A DNA stretch of 64,000 nucleotides from Amycolatopsis sp. CA-128772 (GCF_002904295.1 NZ_PPHG01000094.1:56006-120005); one strand, 5' to 3'. Positions 1 through 9,126 are shown, counted from the first letter of the stretch. Numbers and translations are program-made. Notes: generated by a model not told the origin, from the letters alone.

Positions 1-2946
1 GAAGGCGACGGCGTCCCAGGAGACGTCGTCGACGCCGTCGGGCAGGTCGCCGATGTAGTTCTTGTGCGTCACGTTGTCCAGGGACACGCTGGGTACGCCG
101 GAGAACTTGAACGCGCCGAGCGAACGCCAGCTGCCGGCCTGCGGGTGCCGGTTTTCGTCGAGGTAGCCCCCTTCCGAGACCGAGCGCAGCGGCGAGGTGC
201 TGTCCGAGCCGTTGACCCGGTACCACGCCTGCGGGGTGGCCGCGCCGTGGTCCGGGACGTAGACCAGCACCCGGGCCCAGCCGTTGATCGCCTGGTCGAG
301 CGTCCAGGTCCCGGTGACCTTGTGCTTGGCGTTGACCAGGGTGTCCTTCCAGGTGTGGGCGAACCAGAAGTGCCCGCGGTAGCCGGTGTCGAGCTGGTGG
401 AAGTCGATCTTCGACGGGTAGTTGCCCGCGTTGTCGGGGGCGAAGCTGAACGACAGCGAGCCGTGGCTGGTCGCGCCCGCGCCGCAGCCGTTCCTGGTCC
501 GGGTGCCCGGCGCGACGTCGTCGACGATCAGGAAGCCGCTCGAACCCGCCGGGGCCGAGCAGTCCGCCTTGTAGAACTGCCCCGGCTGGGGCTCGGCTTC
601 GCCCGGCGAGTGGATCACGGCTTCGGTGCCGAGCAGGGCCGCGCTGCGCTGCCACGCCGACGACGAGTGCCAGAAGCAGGCGAGGTCGTCACGGAGGCAG
701 TGGCTGGCCACCGTGCCCGGGAAGTTGCCGGGCACGTGGGTCTGGGCCGGGTCGCACCCGTTCTGCGCGGGCGCGCAGAACGTCAGGAGGGCCGGCACGC
801 TGGGCTTCCCGTTCGGGAACGCGGCCTTCACGAAGGTGGCGCCGTACTGGCCCGTCGACCAGTTGTAGCGGACCAGCGAGTTCTTCGCGAAGCCGATGAC
901 CCGCTCCGGGTAGGTCCAGTCCGCCGGGTGCTTGGCGTCGTTACAGTTGCCGTTCGCGTCCTGCTGTTCCTTCTTGCAGCTGGTCAGGTTGTCCAGGAAG
1001 CCTTTGCGGTCCTGGATCAGGTCCTGGTTGGCCGTGTTGTTGGACCAGCCGAGCCCGTAGACGTCCGGGTGGCTGTTGGGGTCGGTCGGGTCGTTCAGCT
1101 TGTGCCAGCCGCTGTTGTAGGCCCAGAGCGCGAACCACCAGTTTTCGATGTACCGCGGGTCGGCGTTGTTCGCGACCACCCCGAGGTCCTTCATCTGGTT
1201 CCACTTGTCGATCAGGATGTTCAGCCCGGCGGCGATGTTGGCCGCGTAGTCCACGGTGAGCGCCACCTGCTGGTCGTGGCTGTACACCGTGGTGCCGTCG
1301 CCGACGGTCATGCCGGTGGTGACCTGGGTCGCGCCGTAGCCGCAGTCGGCCCTGGCGAAGTTCACCGAGTCCACGCCGACGTTGCGGCCGTAGAAGCCGC
1401 CCTGCTCGAAGTTCCCGCTCTCGCCGTCGACGGCGTGCGGGCTCGCCTGCCACATGTTGGATTCCTGGGCCATGATGCCCAGCAGGACCTGGGCCGGCAC
1501 CAGGCCGCCGCCGCGGAGGGCGTGCATCGGGAAGAGCCCCTGCGGCGAGTACGCGGGCAGGGTGGAACCGTTGTACCCGGCGGGCCGGGCCGCCGTGAGC
1601 GCCCCCTTGACGGCGAGGTCCGCGGCCCACTCGGCCATCTGCGGGGTTTCCTGCAGCGACTGGATGCGCGGGTCGTTGCGCGGGATCGCGCACTTGCGGT
1701 TCGGGTCGGTGGTGTCGTCGCCGGTACCGGACGGCTGGGCGCCGCCGGGGCCCGCGGTCTTCGCCACGGCGGGCGAGTCGGCGTTGCCCTGGTCCGGGTG
1801 CAGCGCGGCGGGCGTCACCTCGAACTCCGGCTCGGCGCCGGTCGCCGGCACCCGCGCGGCGATCCGCACCGGCGTGCCGCCGGCGGGCCGTGGCGCGGAG
1901 CCCGGCGCGGCCGGGTTGCCGGGCAGCGCGGAGTCGACGCCGAAGGCGCCGGTGGTGGAGAGTTCCGCGTCGGCGGGCACCTTCGCCGCCTGCCAGCCGG
2001 CGGGCGGCGACGGCAGCGTGGCGTCCGGCCCCTGCAGGAACACCCGGCCGGCCGAGCCGTGCACCTGCACCGAGCCCTGCGGTGCCTTGGTGACGAGTTC
2101 GTCGACGCCGCCGGCGTACCGGTGGACAGCCGTCTCGGTGGCCGTCTGCGTCTGGTAGCCGACCCCGCCCGAGGCGTCCACGGTCAGCCGGAACGCGCCG
2201 CCGGGCGTGTACGCCACCGGTTTCAGCGCGCCGTCCGCGCCGACGGACACGAGGTTGTCGCCCTTGGCCGCGACGACGCTCTGGCCGGCGGGGACGGCGG
2301 ACGTCACCTGGCCGATGGTGTCCACAGTGGACGCTATGCGGCCGGCGGCGGCGTCCACGGTGAACAGCCGGGAGACGTACTGGCCCTTGCGGAAGAAGTT
2401 CTGGGTGAGCACCGCCCGCTCCCCGGTGCCGCACCCCGGGTTGTAGTAGGCGATGGACACGGGCTCCGGCAGTTTCGTGACCGCACCGGTGTCCAGGTCG
2501 ACGACCGCGGCGAGGGCACCGCGGTGCGAGCGGTCCTCGTCGTTCACGAGCTGCCGCGGCGCGTAGACGACGACGGCCCGCTTCCCCGACGAGGTGACGC
2601 AGGTCCGGCCGATCCACCGGTCCGTTTCGGTGCCCGTTTCGGTGAGGGTGGCGGCGGTGCGCCAGGCGTAGCCGTCCTTGGCGTCGGCGACCAGGACGTG
2701 GAAGCCCGAGGCGTCCCCGTTGCTGGTCACGGCCCGGTCCGGGGAGCCGGCCCAGCCGGTGCCGAGCATGCGGGCGCGCTGGTCGGGCGGAACCGACGAG
2801 GCGGCCGGCTGCGCACCGGGTCGTGGCGCGGGTGGAGCGGGCGCGGCGGACGCGGGGCTCTGCCCGGCCGCGAGGGCGGAGAGCAGGGTGACGGCCGCCG
2901 CGAGGGGCTGCCACCGCGGGAAGCGGTTTCTTCGGACCTTGCGCAT
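1..2946 (-). CDS. Secreted transglycosylase-like protein with golvesin-type C-terminal domain (partial)
   Basis: The frame is open from ATG 2946 to base 1, so 982 residues are visible and the stop lies outside the window. The first 35 residues are a signal peptide: basic MRKVRRNR, an Ala/Leu core and an ASAAPA cleavage region. The N-terminal half is extracellular and beta-rich. Near residues 490-560 a lysozyme-like segment contains AQESNMWQAS and DCGYGATQVT, which resembles the catalytic region of SLT transglycosylases. The C-terminal part, with GGYLDENRHPQAGSW and VSLDN, resembles the golvesin/xly carbohydrate-binding domain. A role in peptidoglycan cleavage is inferred. A candidate c-di-AMP riboswitch lies upstream, as is common for actinobacterial wall hydrolases. 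Confidence 0.72.
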   Translation of the reverse strand, partial: MRKVRRNRFPRWQPLAAAVTLLSALAAGQSPASAAPAPPAPRPGAQPAASSVPPDQRARMLGTGWAGSPDRAVTSNGDASGFHVLVADAKDGYAWRTAATLTETGTETDRWIGRTCVTSSGKRAVVVYAPRQLVNDEDRSHRGALAAVVDLDTGAVTKLPEPVSIAYYNPGCGTGERAVLTQNFFRKGQYVSRLFTVDAAAGRIASTVDTIGQVTSAVPAGQSVVAAKGDNLVSVGADGALKPVAYTPGGAFRLTVDASGGVGYQTQTATETAVHRYAGGVDELVTKAPQGSVQVHGSAGRVFLQGPDATLPSPPAGWQAAKVPADAELSTTGAFGVDSALPGNPAAPGSAPRPAGGTPVRIAARVPATGAEPEFEVTPAALHPDQGNADSPAVAKTAGPGGAQPSGTGDDTTDPNRKCAIPRNDPRIQSLQETPQMAEWAADLAVKGALTAARPAGYNGSTLPAYSPQGLFPMHALRGGGLVPAQVLLGIMAQESNMWQASPHAVDGESGNFEQGGFYGRNVGVDSVNFARADCGYGATQVTTGMTVGDGTTVYSHDQQVALTVDYAANIAAGLNILIDKWNQMKDLGVVANNADPRYIENWWFALWAYNSGWHKLNDPTDPNSHPDVYGLGWSNNTANQDLIQDRKGFLDNLTSCKKEQQDANGNCNDAKHPADWTYPERVIGFAKNSLVRYNWSTGQYGATFVKAAFPNGKPSVPALLTFCAPAQNGCDPAQTHVPGNFPGTVASHCLRDDLACFWHSSSAWQRSAALLGTEAVIHSPGEAEPQPGQFYKADCSAPAGSSGFLIVDDVAPGTRTRNGCGAGATSHGSLSFSFAPDNAGNYPSKIDFHQLDTGYRGHFWFAHTWKDTLVNAKHKVTGTWTLDQAINGWARVLVYVPDHGAATPQAWYRVNGSDSTSPLRSVSEGGYLDENRHPQAGSWRSLGAFKFSGVPSVSLDNVTHKNYIGDLPDGVDDVSWDAVAF

Positions 2947-3084
2947 GGGCGCGTGCCTTCCGGGAATCGTGACGGCAGCGGCCATCACGGGAATGGGTCG
3001 TCGAACGCGGCCGCCGGAAAACGCGGCGGAAAATCGGAGGAAAATCGACGGAAATGTCCGAATTACTGTTCGACGGAAACAGGT

Positions 3085-3200
3085 GGGCGCGATGCGGAAC
3101 CGAACGTGTGTGCGGCTCGCGGCCGAAGACGCGGCAGAGCCGTTCACCCCCTCCCCAGGGCTGGTGACCGCGGCGGCCTGATTGGCATCGCTGCAGCGTG
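3085..3200 (-). promoter_or_regulatory. Candidate ydaO (c-di-AMP) riboswitch
   Basis: The minus strand 140-255 nt before the gene ending at base 1 carries GGTCACCAGCCC, then GGGGAGGGGGTGAACGG, then a GC-rich hairpin and a CGGTTCCGCATC segment. This order resembles the conserved core of the ydaO/c-di-AMP riboswitch seen before actinobacterial wall-hydrolase genes. A possible -10 (TTAGCGT, near 3203-3210) lies just upstream. No covariance model was run, so the call rests on recalled motifs and the downstream gene type. Confidence 0.5.
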
Positions 3201-3481
3201 TGACGCTAACAGGTCGCGTTCCCCATGATCAAGGGCTGACCGGGTGACTGGTCAACCACCCCGGCCGGGTCTTCGTGGACGTCTGACGTCACTCGAACGG
3301 CTGATTGAGGTCGTCTCGATGGCCGCGGTTGTCCTCCGTTCGGGAGGAGGGGCCGGCAGCCCGGAATAGGTGCCGGTCATCGAGCCGTCGGCTCATTCTC
3401 GATTCTCGTTCGCGGTTTCACTGGTTAATCGAGGTTTGATGCGCATAATTTCCGGAAAGGTGTCGGCCCTGGCCGCCGCTC

Positions 3482-3631
3482 CTGCGGCAGGACGGGACCC
3501 GGGTGAACCTGTTCTTCGGCACCTTCGGCGGCCGGACGCGCGGGTACGCCGAGCTGTGGAACGGCACCTGGAACGTGTTCCGGGCGGGCGGCTACCACAA
3601 CGGCCGGCAGATCCTCACCGGCTGGTACTGA
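3482..3631 (+). pseudogene. C-terminal remnant of a lost secreted-protein gene
   Basis: This frame ends with a protein-like stretch (VNLFFGTFGGRTRGY, then LWNGTWNVFRAGGYHNGR) and stops with TGA at 3629-3631. The aromatic and glycine-rich composition looks like the end of a secreted beta-rich protein. No start codon or RBS is found upstream, where the DNA becomes AT-richer and non-coding. It sits directly before a strong terminator hairpin, as a true 3' end would. I read it as the surviving tail of a deleted gene; the family is not recognised. Confidence 0.35.
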
Positions 3632-3639
3632 GCCGGAAA

Positions 3640-3683
3640 AGCCGGAAGGGGCCCGCGGAAACCGCGGGCCCCTTCCGGCTTTC
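3640..3683. terminator. Strong bidirectional hairpin terminator
   Basis: A perfect 19-bp stem (3640-3658 paired with 3662-3680) with an AAA loop lies between the gene remnant and the convergent ponA2 stop. It is followed by TTTCG on the + strand and can serve both directions. Confidence 0.8.
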
Positions 3684-3690
3684 GTGACGG

Positions 3691-5865
3691 CTACCGGGCG
3701 CCGCCGCCCATGTACTTCGGGTCCGGGCCCGGCAGTGGCAGCACCGGCTGGCTGGCGTCCATGATGTTCTTCATCGCGCCGAACCACGTCCGGGCCGGGG
3801 CCTTGCCACCGAAGATGTTCCCGCTCGGGCACACGCGGACGTTGCCCGGGCCGACGTCGCAGATGCCGCCCTGGCCGCCGCCGAACTTGAACGTCATCGC
3901 CGCGCCCGCCAGCTGGGGCGTGCCGCCGACGAACGCCGCCGAGACGTTGCCCTGCGTCGTCCCCGTCTTGCCGATGATCGGCCGGTCCCAGCCGACCTCA
4001 CCGGCCGCCTTGGCGGAGGTGCCGCCCGGCTGGTCGTCCTTGCTCATCCCGACCGCCAGGGTGTTCGCCAGGCCTTCGGGCACCGCCTGCTCGCACGGCG
4101 CTTCCTTGATCGGCACCGGCTTCCCGTTGCGGTCGGTCACCCCGGCGATCGGCGTCGGCGGGCACCAGACGCCACCGGAGAGGATCGTCGCGGCGACGTT
4201 GCCCATCTCCAGGCCGCTCACCGGGCTGAACCCGAGGGTGAACGCGCCGAAGCCGGGGCTGTTGCCGACGGGACCGTAGGCCTCCGCCTGGCTCTTGCTC
4301 TTCTCCTTGACGTTCGGGTCGACCGGGCCACCGCCGGTGTTGCTGGCCATCGTCTCGCGCAGGCCGAGCCGCTTGGCCATGTCGATGGCCGGGCCGGTGC
4401 TGCCGAGCCGGTCCTCGAGTTCCACGAACGTCGTGTTCGGCGACGTCGCGAGGGCCGTCTGGAGCGTCGCGTTCGCGGCGGCCTTGCTGTAGTCAGCCGC
4501 GTTGCCGACGCAGTACCAGTAGGTGCGGGGCTTGCCCGTCGGTGTGGTGCTGCACCCGCCCTTTTCGGTCGTGAACACGTGCGAGGTGTAGGTCTCCGGC
4601 ATGTCCACCGACGAATAGATCCCCGTGACCCCCTTGTCGAGGGCGGCCGCACTGGTGAAGATCTTGAACGTCGACCCCGCGCCACCGGTGTTGTAGACAC
4701 CCGCGGGCAGCGCGTACGTCGTTTGGCCCGCGTCCTGGTTCTGCCCGTAGTCGCGGTTCGCCGCCAGGGCGACCACCTCGTGGCGTTCCTTCCCCGGCTT
4801 GATCAGCGACAACGTGTTGGCGATGTACGGCTGGGTCTTCTTGACCTGGTTCTCGGCCGAGACCTTCGCCTCGTGGTTGGCGCGCTCGTCCAGCGTGCTC
4901 TTGATCGTGTAGCCGCCGGAGTAGAGCTGGTCCTTCGTCATCCCGCTGCTCTTGAGCAGGTAGTCCTCGACGTACTGGCAGAAGAACCCGGCCTCCGGGC
5001 CGGCGCCGATGCAGTTGGCCGGCGGCTTCTTCGGGCCGTCCGGGACCACGCCCAGCGGTTCGGCCTTGAACCGGTCCGCGTCGGCCTTCGCCAGCTTCTT
5101 GTTGTCCACCATCCGGTCGAGCACCAGGTTGCGGCGCGCGGTGGCCTTGTCCGGGTGGTTCCACGGGTCGTTGTTGATCGGGTTGTTCACCAGGCCGGCC
5201 AGCAGCGCGGCCTGCGGCACGGTGAGCTTCTCCGGCGTCGTGTCGAAGTAGGCGTGCGCGGCCGCGCCGACGCCGAAGATCTGCCGGGAGAACTCGACGA
5301 TGTTGAGGTAGTTGGCCAGGATCTGCTGCTTGCTCAGCTTCGTCTCGAGCTGGATCGCGATCCGCGCTTCCTTCAGCTTGCGGGAGATCGACTGCTCCTG
5401 GGCCTTCTTCTGGCCGATCGCGTCGTTCCGGTAGACGACGTTGATCAGGTAGTTCTTGGTGAGCTGCTGGGTCAGCGTCGAGGCGCCCTGGGTGTCGGCG
5501 CCGGTGCTGTTGCTGACGGCCGCGCGCAGCGTGCCCTGCCAGTCCACACCGTGGTGCTCGTAGAACCGCTTGTCCTCGACCGAGACGAGGGCCCACTTCA
5601 TGGCCTCGTTGATCTGGTTCTCGGTGATCGGCAGCCGGTACTGGCTGTAGAGGGTCGCGATCGGCTTGCCGGTGCTGTCGGTGACCGTCGTCACCAGCGG
5701 CGGCGGGATGTCGGCGAGGTCGGAGGACGTCTTCTCCACCGTCTCGCTGGCCTGGTTCGACATGACACCGGCGGCCCCCACGACCGGGAAGAGCATGCCG
5801 GCGACGAGCACCCCCGCGAGCAGACAGAGGCCGATGAGCTTGAACAAACCATCCGCTTTTCGCAC
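3691..5865 (-). CDS. ponA2: Class A penicillin-binding protein (transglycosylase/transpeptidase), PonA2 type
   Basis: A bifunctional enzyme that polymerises and cross-links peptidoglycan at the outer membrane face. From GTG 5865 it has 724 residues. A single membrane anchor lies near residues 8-35. The GT51 domain contains VSVEDKRFYEHHGVD near residue 90 and STLTQQLTKNYL. The transpeptidase domain contains STFK (near 398), SPN (near 475) and KTGTT (near 630). I chose GTG 5865 because the frame above it (to 6138) is Pro/Arg-rich and not protein-like. It is divergent from the whiB gene, the same pairing as ponA2/whiB4 in Mycobacterium. I see no PASTA domain in the C-terminus, which instead ends in a Pro/Gly-rich tail. 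Confidence 0.93.
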   Translation of the reverse strand: MRKADGLFKLIGLCLLAGVLVAGMLFPVVGAAGVMSNQASETVEKTSSDLADIPPPLVTTVTDSTGKPIATLYSQYRLPITENQINEAMKWALVSVEDKRFYEHHGVDWQGTLRAAVSNSTGADTQGASTLTQQLTKNYLINVVYRNDAIGQKKAQEQSISRKLKEARIAIQLETKLSKQQILANYLNIVEFSRQIFGVGAAAHAYFDTTPEKLTVPQAALLAGLVNNPINNDPWNHPDKATARRNLVLDRMVDNKKLAKADADRFKAEPLGVVPDGPKKPPANCIGAGPEAGFFCQYVEDYLLKSSGMTKDQLYSGGYTIKSTLDERANHEAKVSAENQVKKTQPYIANTLSLIKPGKERHEVVALAANRDYGQNQDAGQTTYALPAGVYNTGGAGSTFKIFTSAAALDKGVTGIYSSVDMPETYTSHVFTTEKGGCSTTPTGKPRTYWYCVGNAADYSKAAANATLQTALATSPNTTFVELEDRLGSTGPAIDMAKRLGLRETMASNTGGGPVDPNVKEKSKSQAEAYGPVGNSPGFGAFTLGFSPVSGLEMGNVAATILSGGVWCPPTPIAGVTDRNGKPVPIKEAPCEQAVPEGLANTLAVGMSKDDQPGGTSAKAAGEVGWDRPIIGKTGTTQGNVSAAFVGGTPQLAGAAMTFKFGGGQGGICDVGPGNVRVCPSGNIFGGKAPARTWFGAMKNIMDASQPVLPLPGPDPKYMGGGAR

Positions 5866-6210
5866 GAGGGCCAGGCTACCCGGACCGCGCCGGGCGCCGG
5901 TGACGCCGTGTCTCCGAGGGTGTGAAATCCGTGACAAAACAGACCCCCTTCGGTGACAACTGGTAACGGAAGGCATTCTGGGTCTCGACGGGGGGAACCG
6001 AGGGCCCCTACAGTCCGTCAACGTCTCACGAAGAAAAGCCGACGGATGGGTCAACGCGGGTGGGAGCTCGCCTGGTCCGAACGGCGGCACCGGCACCGGG
6101 GAGGTGCCCGGGTAACCGACGTGAGCTGAGGGAGACACGCTCGCGGGGGCAGGGCGGCGCAGGGCCTTTCCCCGCTGGTGCGTCGATCACCAGGGTAGGG
6201 AGCTGGGGGT
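5866..6210. promoter_or_regulatory. Divergent promoter region, ponA2 / whiB4
   Basis: No gene is visible here. On the + strand a possible -10 (TACAGT, 6009-6014) would give whiB4 a leader of about 190 nt. On the - strand the AT-richer stretch 5930-5965 contains a TTGTCA element that may serve ponA2. I see no riboswitch-like structure. Confidence 0.4.
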
Positions 6211-6507
6211 ATGGAAACCAACCAGTCGAGCTGGCGAATCAACGCGTCCTGCCGGGACGCCGATCCGGACGGCCTGTTCGTCCGGGGTGCGGAGCAGAAC
6301 CGGGCCAAAGCGGTCTGCATGGGCTGCCCGGTCCGCACCGAATGCCTCGCCGAAGCACTCGACGGCCGGATCAACTTCGGTGTCTGGGGTGGCATGACCG
6401 AACGCGAGCGGCGGGCCCTGCTGCGCCGCCGCCCCGACGTGGAGAGCTGGGCCGACCTGCTGGAAGCGGCCAAGCGCACCGCGCTGGAGCGGGTCAAGGT
6501 CGGCTGA
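6211..6507 (+). CDS. whiB4: WhiB-family iron-sulfur transcription factor (WhiB4 type)
   Basis: A 98-residue WhiB protein, a redox- or NO-sensing 4Fe-4S regulator restricted to actinobacteria. The four cluster cysteines are present: Cys14, then CMGC (Cys36 and Cys39), then Cys45. The beta-turn motif GVWGGMTERERRALLRR follows, then a basic C-terminus used for DNA contact. The ATG at 6211 follows GGGAGCTGGGGGT, a plausible RBS. The divergent ponA2 and the downstream convergent ArsA-like pair match the WhiB4 locus of M. tuberculosis, hence the symbol; WhiB subtype cannot be proven from motifs alone. Confidence 0.92.
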   Translation: METNQSSWRINASCRDADPDGLFVRGAEQNRAKAVCMGCPVRTECLAEALDGRINFGVWGGMTERERRALLRRRPDVESWADLLEAAKRTALERVKVG

Positions 6508-6567
6508 ACGGCCGCGGGCGGCGCGGACCTGCTGCCGCGCCGCCCGCGCCGCTCAGCCACCACCACC

Positions 6568-6593
6568 GCGGCACTTTCACGTGAAAGTGCCGC
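6568..6593. terminator. Perfect 26-bp palindrome with CACGTG core
   Basis: Half-site GCGGCACTTTCAC is followed immediately by its exact reverse complement, between the convergent whiB4 and ArsA-like genes. It would fold as a hairpin in either transcript, so a bidirectional terminator role is likely. Related copies lie at 6605-6622 and 11561-11590. Confidence 0.6.
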
Positions 6594-6604
6594 TCCCAGG
6601 TGGT

Positions 6605-6622
6605 CACTTTCACGTGGAAGTG
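6605..6622. repeat. Second copy of the CACTTTCACGTG palindrome
   Basis: CACTTTCACGTGGAAGTG repeats the core of the palindrome 12 bp upstream with one mismatch in the arms. It lies just before the stop codon of the minus-strand ATPase gene and probably helps end its transcript. Confidence 0.5.
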
Positions 6623-6627
6623 CCGCC

Positions 6628-7749
6628 TCAGCCGGCCAAGCGGGTGCCGATGTCGCGCAGGCCCGCCAGGTCGTGCACGTCGCCGGCCAGCGCGGGCACC
6701 CTCGCCAGCGCCACCTCGGGGTGCGCCCGGGTGAACCGCGCCAGCAGGCGCTCCTCGCGGGCCGCGAGCTCGACGCGGTCCGCGTGCAGCCGCAGCACCG
6801 CCTCGGCCAGCGGTGCGTTCGTGTCGCCCTCCTGCAGCGACTCCGCCGCCGCCAGCGCTTCGGACCTCGACAGCTTGGCGAGCACCGGGTGCGTCCGGTT
6901 CGCGATCAGCCCGGCCAGCGGCATCGACTCCGACGACAGCCGCTCGACGAAGTAGGACGCCTCACGCAGCGCGTCCGGCTCCGGCGCGGCCACCACCAGG
7001 AACGACGTCCCCGACGAGCGCAGCAGCTCCGCCGTCTTGCGGGCGCGCTCGCGGAAGCCGCCGAACATGCTGTCGAACGCCTGCATGAACGCCGACGCGT
7101 CGGTCAGCAGCTGGCCGCCGATGATCGTCGACACCGCCTTGGCGAACATCGAGAACCCGGCGTTGACCACCTTGCGCAGGCCCCAGCCGCCGGCCTTCGC
7201 CGGGGCCGTCAGCAGCCGGATCATCCGGCCGTCCAATGCGGACGACAGCCGCGTCGGCGCGTCGAGGAAGTCCAGCGCGGAGCGGCTCGGCGGGGTGTCG
7301 ACAATGATCAGGTCCCAGTCGGCGGTCGCGGCGAGCTGGCCCAGCTTCTCCATCGCCATGTACTCCTGCGTGCCGGAGAACGACGTGGAAATGGTCTGGT
7401 AGAAGGGGTTCTGGAGCAGCTGCTCGGCGCGTTCCGGCCCGGCGTGCACGCGCACCATGTCGTCGAACGTGCGGCGCATGTCCAGCATCATCGCCCACAG
7501 CTCGCCCTTGGGCTCGAAGCCTTCGACCTGCACCTGCCGCGGGTGGTTGCCCAGCTCACGCAGGCCGAGCGCCTGCGCCAGCCGGCGGGCGGGGTCGATC
7601 GTCAGCACGACGGTCTGCCGCCCGCGCTCGGCCGCGCGCAGGGCCAGCGCCGCGGCGGTCGTCGTCTTGCCGACGCCGCCGGAGCCGCAGCAGACGATCA
7701 CGCGGCTTTCCGGGTCGTCGAGCAGCGCGTCGATGTCGATGGTGGTCAC
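6628..7749 (-). CDS. ArsA/GET3-like anion-transporting ATPase, second subunit
   Basis: A 373-residue P-loop ATPase of the ArsA/GET3 family, orthologous by position to Rv3680. The deviant Walker A GSGGVGKTTTAAALAL lies near residue 22, the switch I-like TIDPARRLAQALG follows, and VDTPPSRSALDFLD is the switch II/Walker B region. It starts at GTG 7749 inside GTGA, overlapping the stop of its partner by 4 nt, so the pair is translationally coupled. The two proteins probably form a heteromeric ATPase. In mycobacteria this pair has been linked to redox stress tolerance; substrate and partner are not evident from the sequence. Confidence 0.85.
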   Translation of the reverse strand: MTTIDIDALLDDPESRVIVCCGSGGVGKTTTAAALALRAAERGRQTVVLTIDPARRLAQALGLRELGNHPRQVQVEGFEPKGELWAMMLDMRRTFDDMVRVHAGPERAEQLLQNPFYQTISTSFSGTQEYMAMEKLGQLAATADWDLIIVDTPPSRSALDFLDAPTRLSSALDGRMIRLLTAPAKAGGWGLRKVVNAGFSMFAKAVSTIIGGQLLTDASAFMQAFDSMFGGFRERARKTAELLRSSGTSFLVVAAPEPDALREASYFVERLSSESMPLAGLIANRTHPVLAKLSRSEALAAAESLQEGDTNAPLAEAVLRLHADRVELAAREERLLARFTRAHPEVALARVPALAGDVHDLAGLRDIGTRLAG

Positions 7750-8753
7750 AACCGCACCCCCTGGTCGGTCAGGGCTTCGGCCAGGTCGTAGAGGGCGGCG
7801 ACGTCGACGCCTTCGGTGAGGTCCGGCAGCTCCAGGGTCGGCAGGTCGGCCTCGGCGAGCTGCTCCCGCGCCCGCTGCTCGGCCGCCACCCGCACGGCGT
7901 GCTCGACGGTCTCGTCGACCAGCGCGTCCAGGGTGTCCTGCGGCAGCTTCAGCCCGGCCGCCGCGAGCCCGGTCCGCACGCGCGAGGCGTCGACGCGCCC
8001 GTCCGCGGCCGCGGTGATCGAGCGGGCGGGCAGCCGCTCCGGCCGGACCCGGTTGACCAGCACCGCGCCCGGGCGCAGGTCGGCACCGTCCAGCTCGGCC
8101 ACGGCCTCGACGGTCTCGCGCACCGGCATCTCCTCCAGCAGCGTCGCCAGGTGGATCACCGTCTCGCCGGAGTGCAGCAGCCGCACGACCCCTTCGGCCT
8201 GGCCGCGGATCGGGCCGGTCTTCGCGAGGTCGGTCAGGGCCTTGGTGACGTCGAGGAACTTGACGACCCGGCCGGTCGGCGGCGAGTCGACGACGACGGC
8301 GTCGTAGGTGTGCCGCCCGTCGGACTCGGTGCGGCCGACGCACTCCTTGATCTTCCCGGTGAGCAGGACGTCCCGCAGCCCCGGCGCGAGCGTGGTGGCG
8401 AACTCGATGGCCCCCATCCGCCGCAGCGTCCGCCCGGCGAAGCCCAGGTTGTAGAACATCTCGAAGTACTCGAGCAGCGCGGCTTCGACGTCGATGTGCA
8501 GCGCCCGCAGCTCGCCCCCGCCGGGGACGGACGCGATGCGCTGCTCGGCGTAGGGCAGCGGCTCGGTGTCGAAGAGCTGGGCGATGCCCTGGCGGCCTTC
8601 GACCTCGATGAGCAGCACGCGGCGGCCTTCGCGGGCGAGCGCGAGGCCGAGCGCGGCGGCGAGCGTCGTCTTGCCGGTCCCGCCCTTGCCGGTGACGAAG
8701 TGCAGCCGGGCGCGGGCAAGCTCGTCGGTCCAGCCGGCATGGGGAGTGGTCAC
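7746..8753 (-). CDS. ArsA/GET3-like anion-transporting ATPase, first subunit
   Basis: A 335-residue paralogue of the downstream ATPase, corresponding to Rv3679. The Walker A GKGGTGKTTLAAALGLAL is at residues 22-39, close to the classical ArsA signature KGGxGKT. VVVDSPPTGRVVKFLD is the switch II region, and a helix-rich C-terminal half carries the LVDETVEHA segment. The GTG start at 8753 follows a GAAG element. It is first of two coupled genes and lies opposite the DUF4177/RidA genes. The function is probably shared with its partner as a heterodimer. Confidence 0.85.
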   Translation of the reverse strand: MTTPHAGWTDELARARLHFVTGKGGTGKTTLAAALGLALAREGRRVLLIEVEGRQGIAQLFDTEPLPYAEQRIASVPGGGELRALHIDVEAALLEYFEMFYNLGFAGRTLRRMGAIEFATTLAPGLRDVLLTGKIKECVGRTESDGRHTYDAVVVDSPPTGRVVKFLDVTKALTDLAKTGPIRGQAEGVVRLLHSGETVIHLATLLEEMPVRETVEAVAELDGADLRPGAVLVNRVRPERLPARSITAAADGRVDASRVRTGLAAAGLKLPQDTLDALVDETVEHAVRVAAEQRAREQLAEADLPTLELPDLTEGVDVAALYDLAEALTDQGVRL

Positions 8754-8774
8754 TTCTTCACCCTAAATCAGCGC

Positions 8775-9023
8775 TCAGCTGGCCAGCAGCATGACGCTGA
8801 CCGCAGCGGCGACCGCCGCGACCAGCACCCAGGCCGCGAGCCCGGGCAGCACGGTGAGGGTGAGCACACCGAGCACGACCATCAGCGTGAAGGTGATCAC
8901 GCCGCCGACCGCGACCTGCCCGGAGCTCTGCGTCCGGTCCCGCACTTTCGCCATCACGACGAGCACCAGGGGCAGCCCGGCCGCCGCGAGCAGCGCCGTC
9001 GCGAGCACACGCCACGTTTCCAC
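8775..9023 (-). CDS. Small two-helix membrane protein
   Basis: An 82-residue protein from GTG 9023, made of an N-terminal hydrophobic helix (VLATALLAAAGLPLVLVVMA), a short charged loop (KVRDRTQS) and two more hydrophobic stretches ending in VSVMLLAS. I recognise no family. It ends 21 nt before the ATPase pair and may be the first gene of that transcript. GTG 9032 is an alternative in-frame start. The frame reaches 9227 but the extra part is Arg-rich and unlike a protein N-terminus. Confidence 0.6.
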   Translation of the reverse strand: METWRVLATALLAAAGLPLVLVVMAKVRDRTQSSGQVAVGGVITFTLMVVLGVLTLTVLPGLAAWVLVAAVAAAVSVMLLAS

Positions 9024-9126
9024 GCGGCCCACGCTAGCGTGAGATGAACCACACTCCGGCGCGTCGCGACGCGTTTCCCGGCGGCGGCCCCCGGTCCGCT
9101 TGCCCGCTTGGCTACGCTCGCGGGCT

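Noticed and set aside
64..3228. 1054-codon + strand open frame
   Set aside because: It is the antisense shadow of the secreted transglycosylase-like gene; its product is Val/Arg/Gly-rich with no domain, and the minus strand has a signal peptide and recognisable domains.
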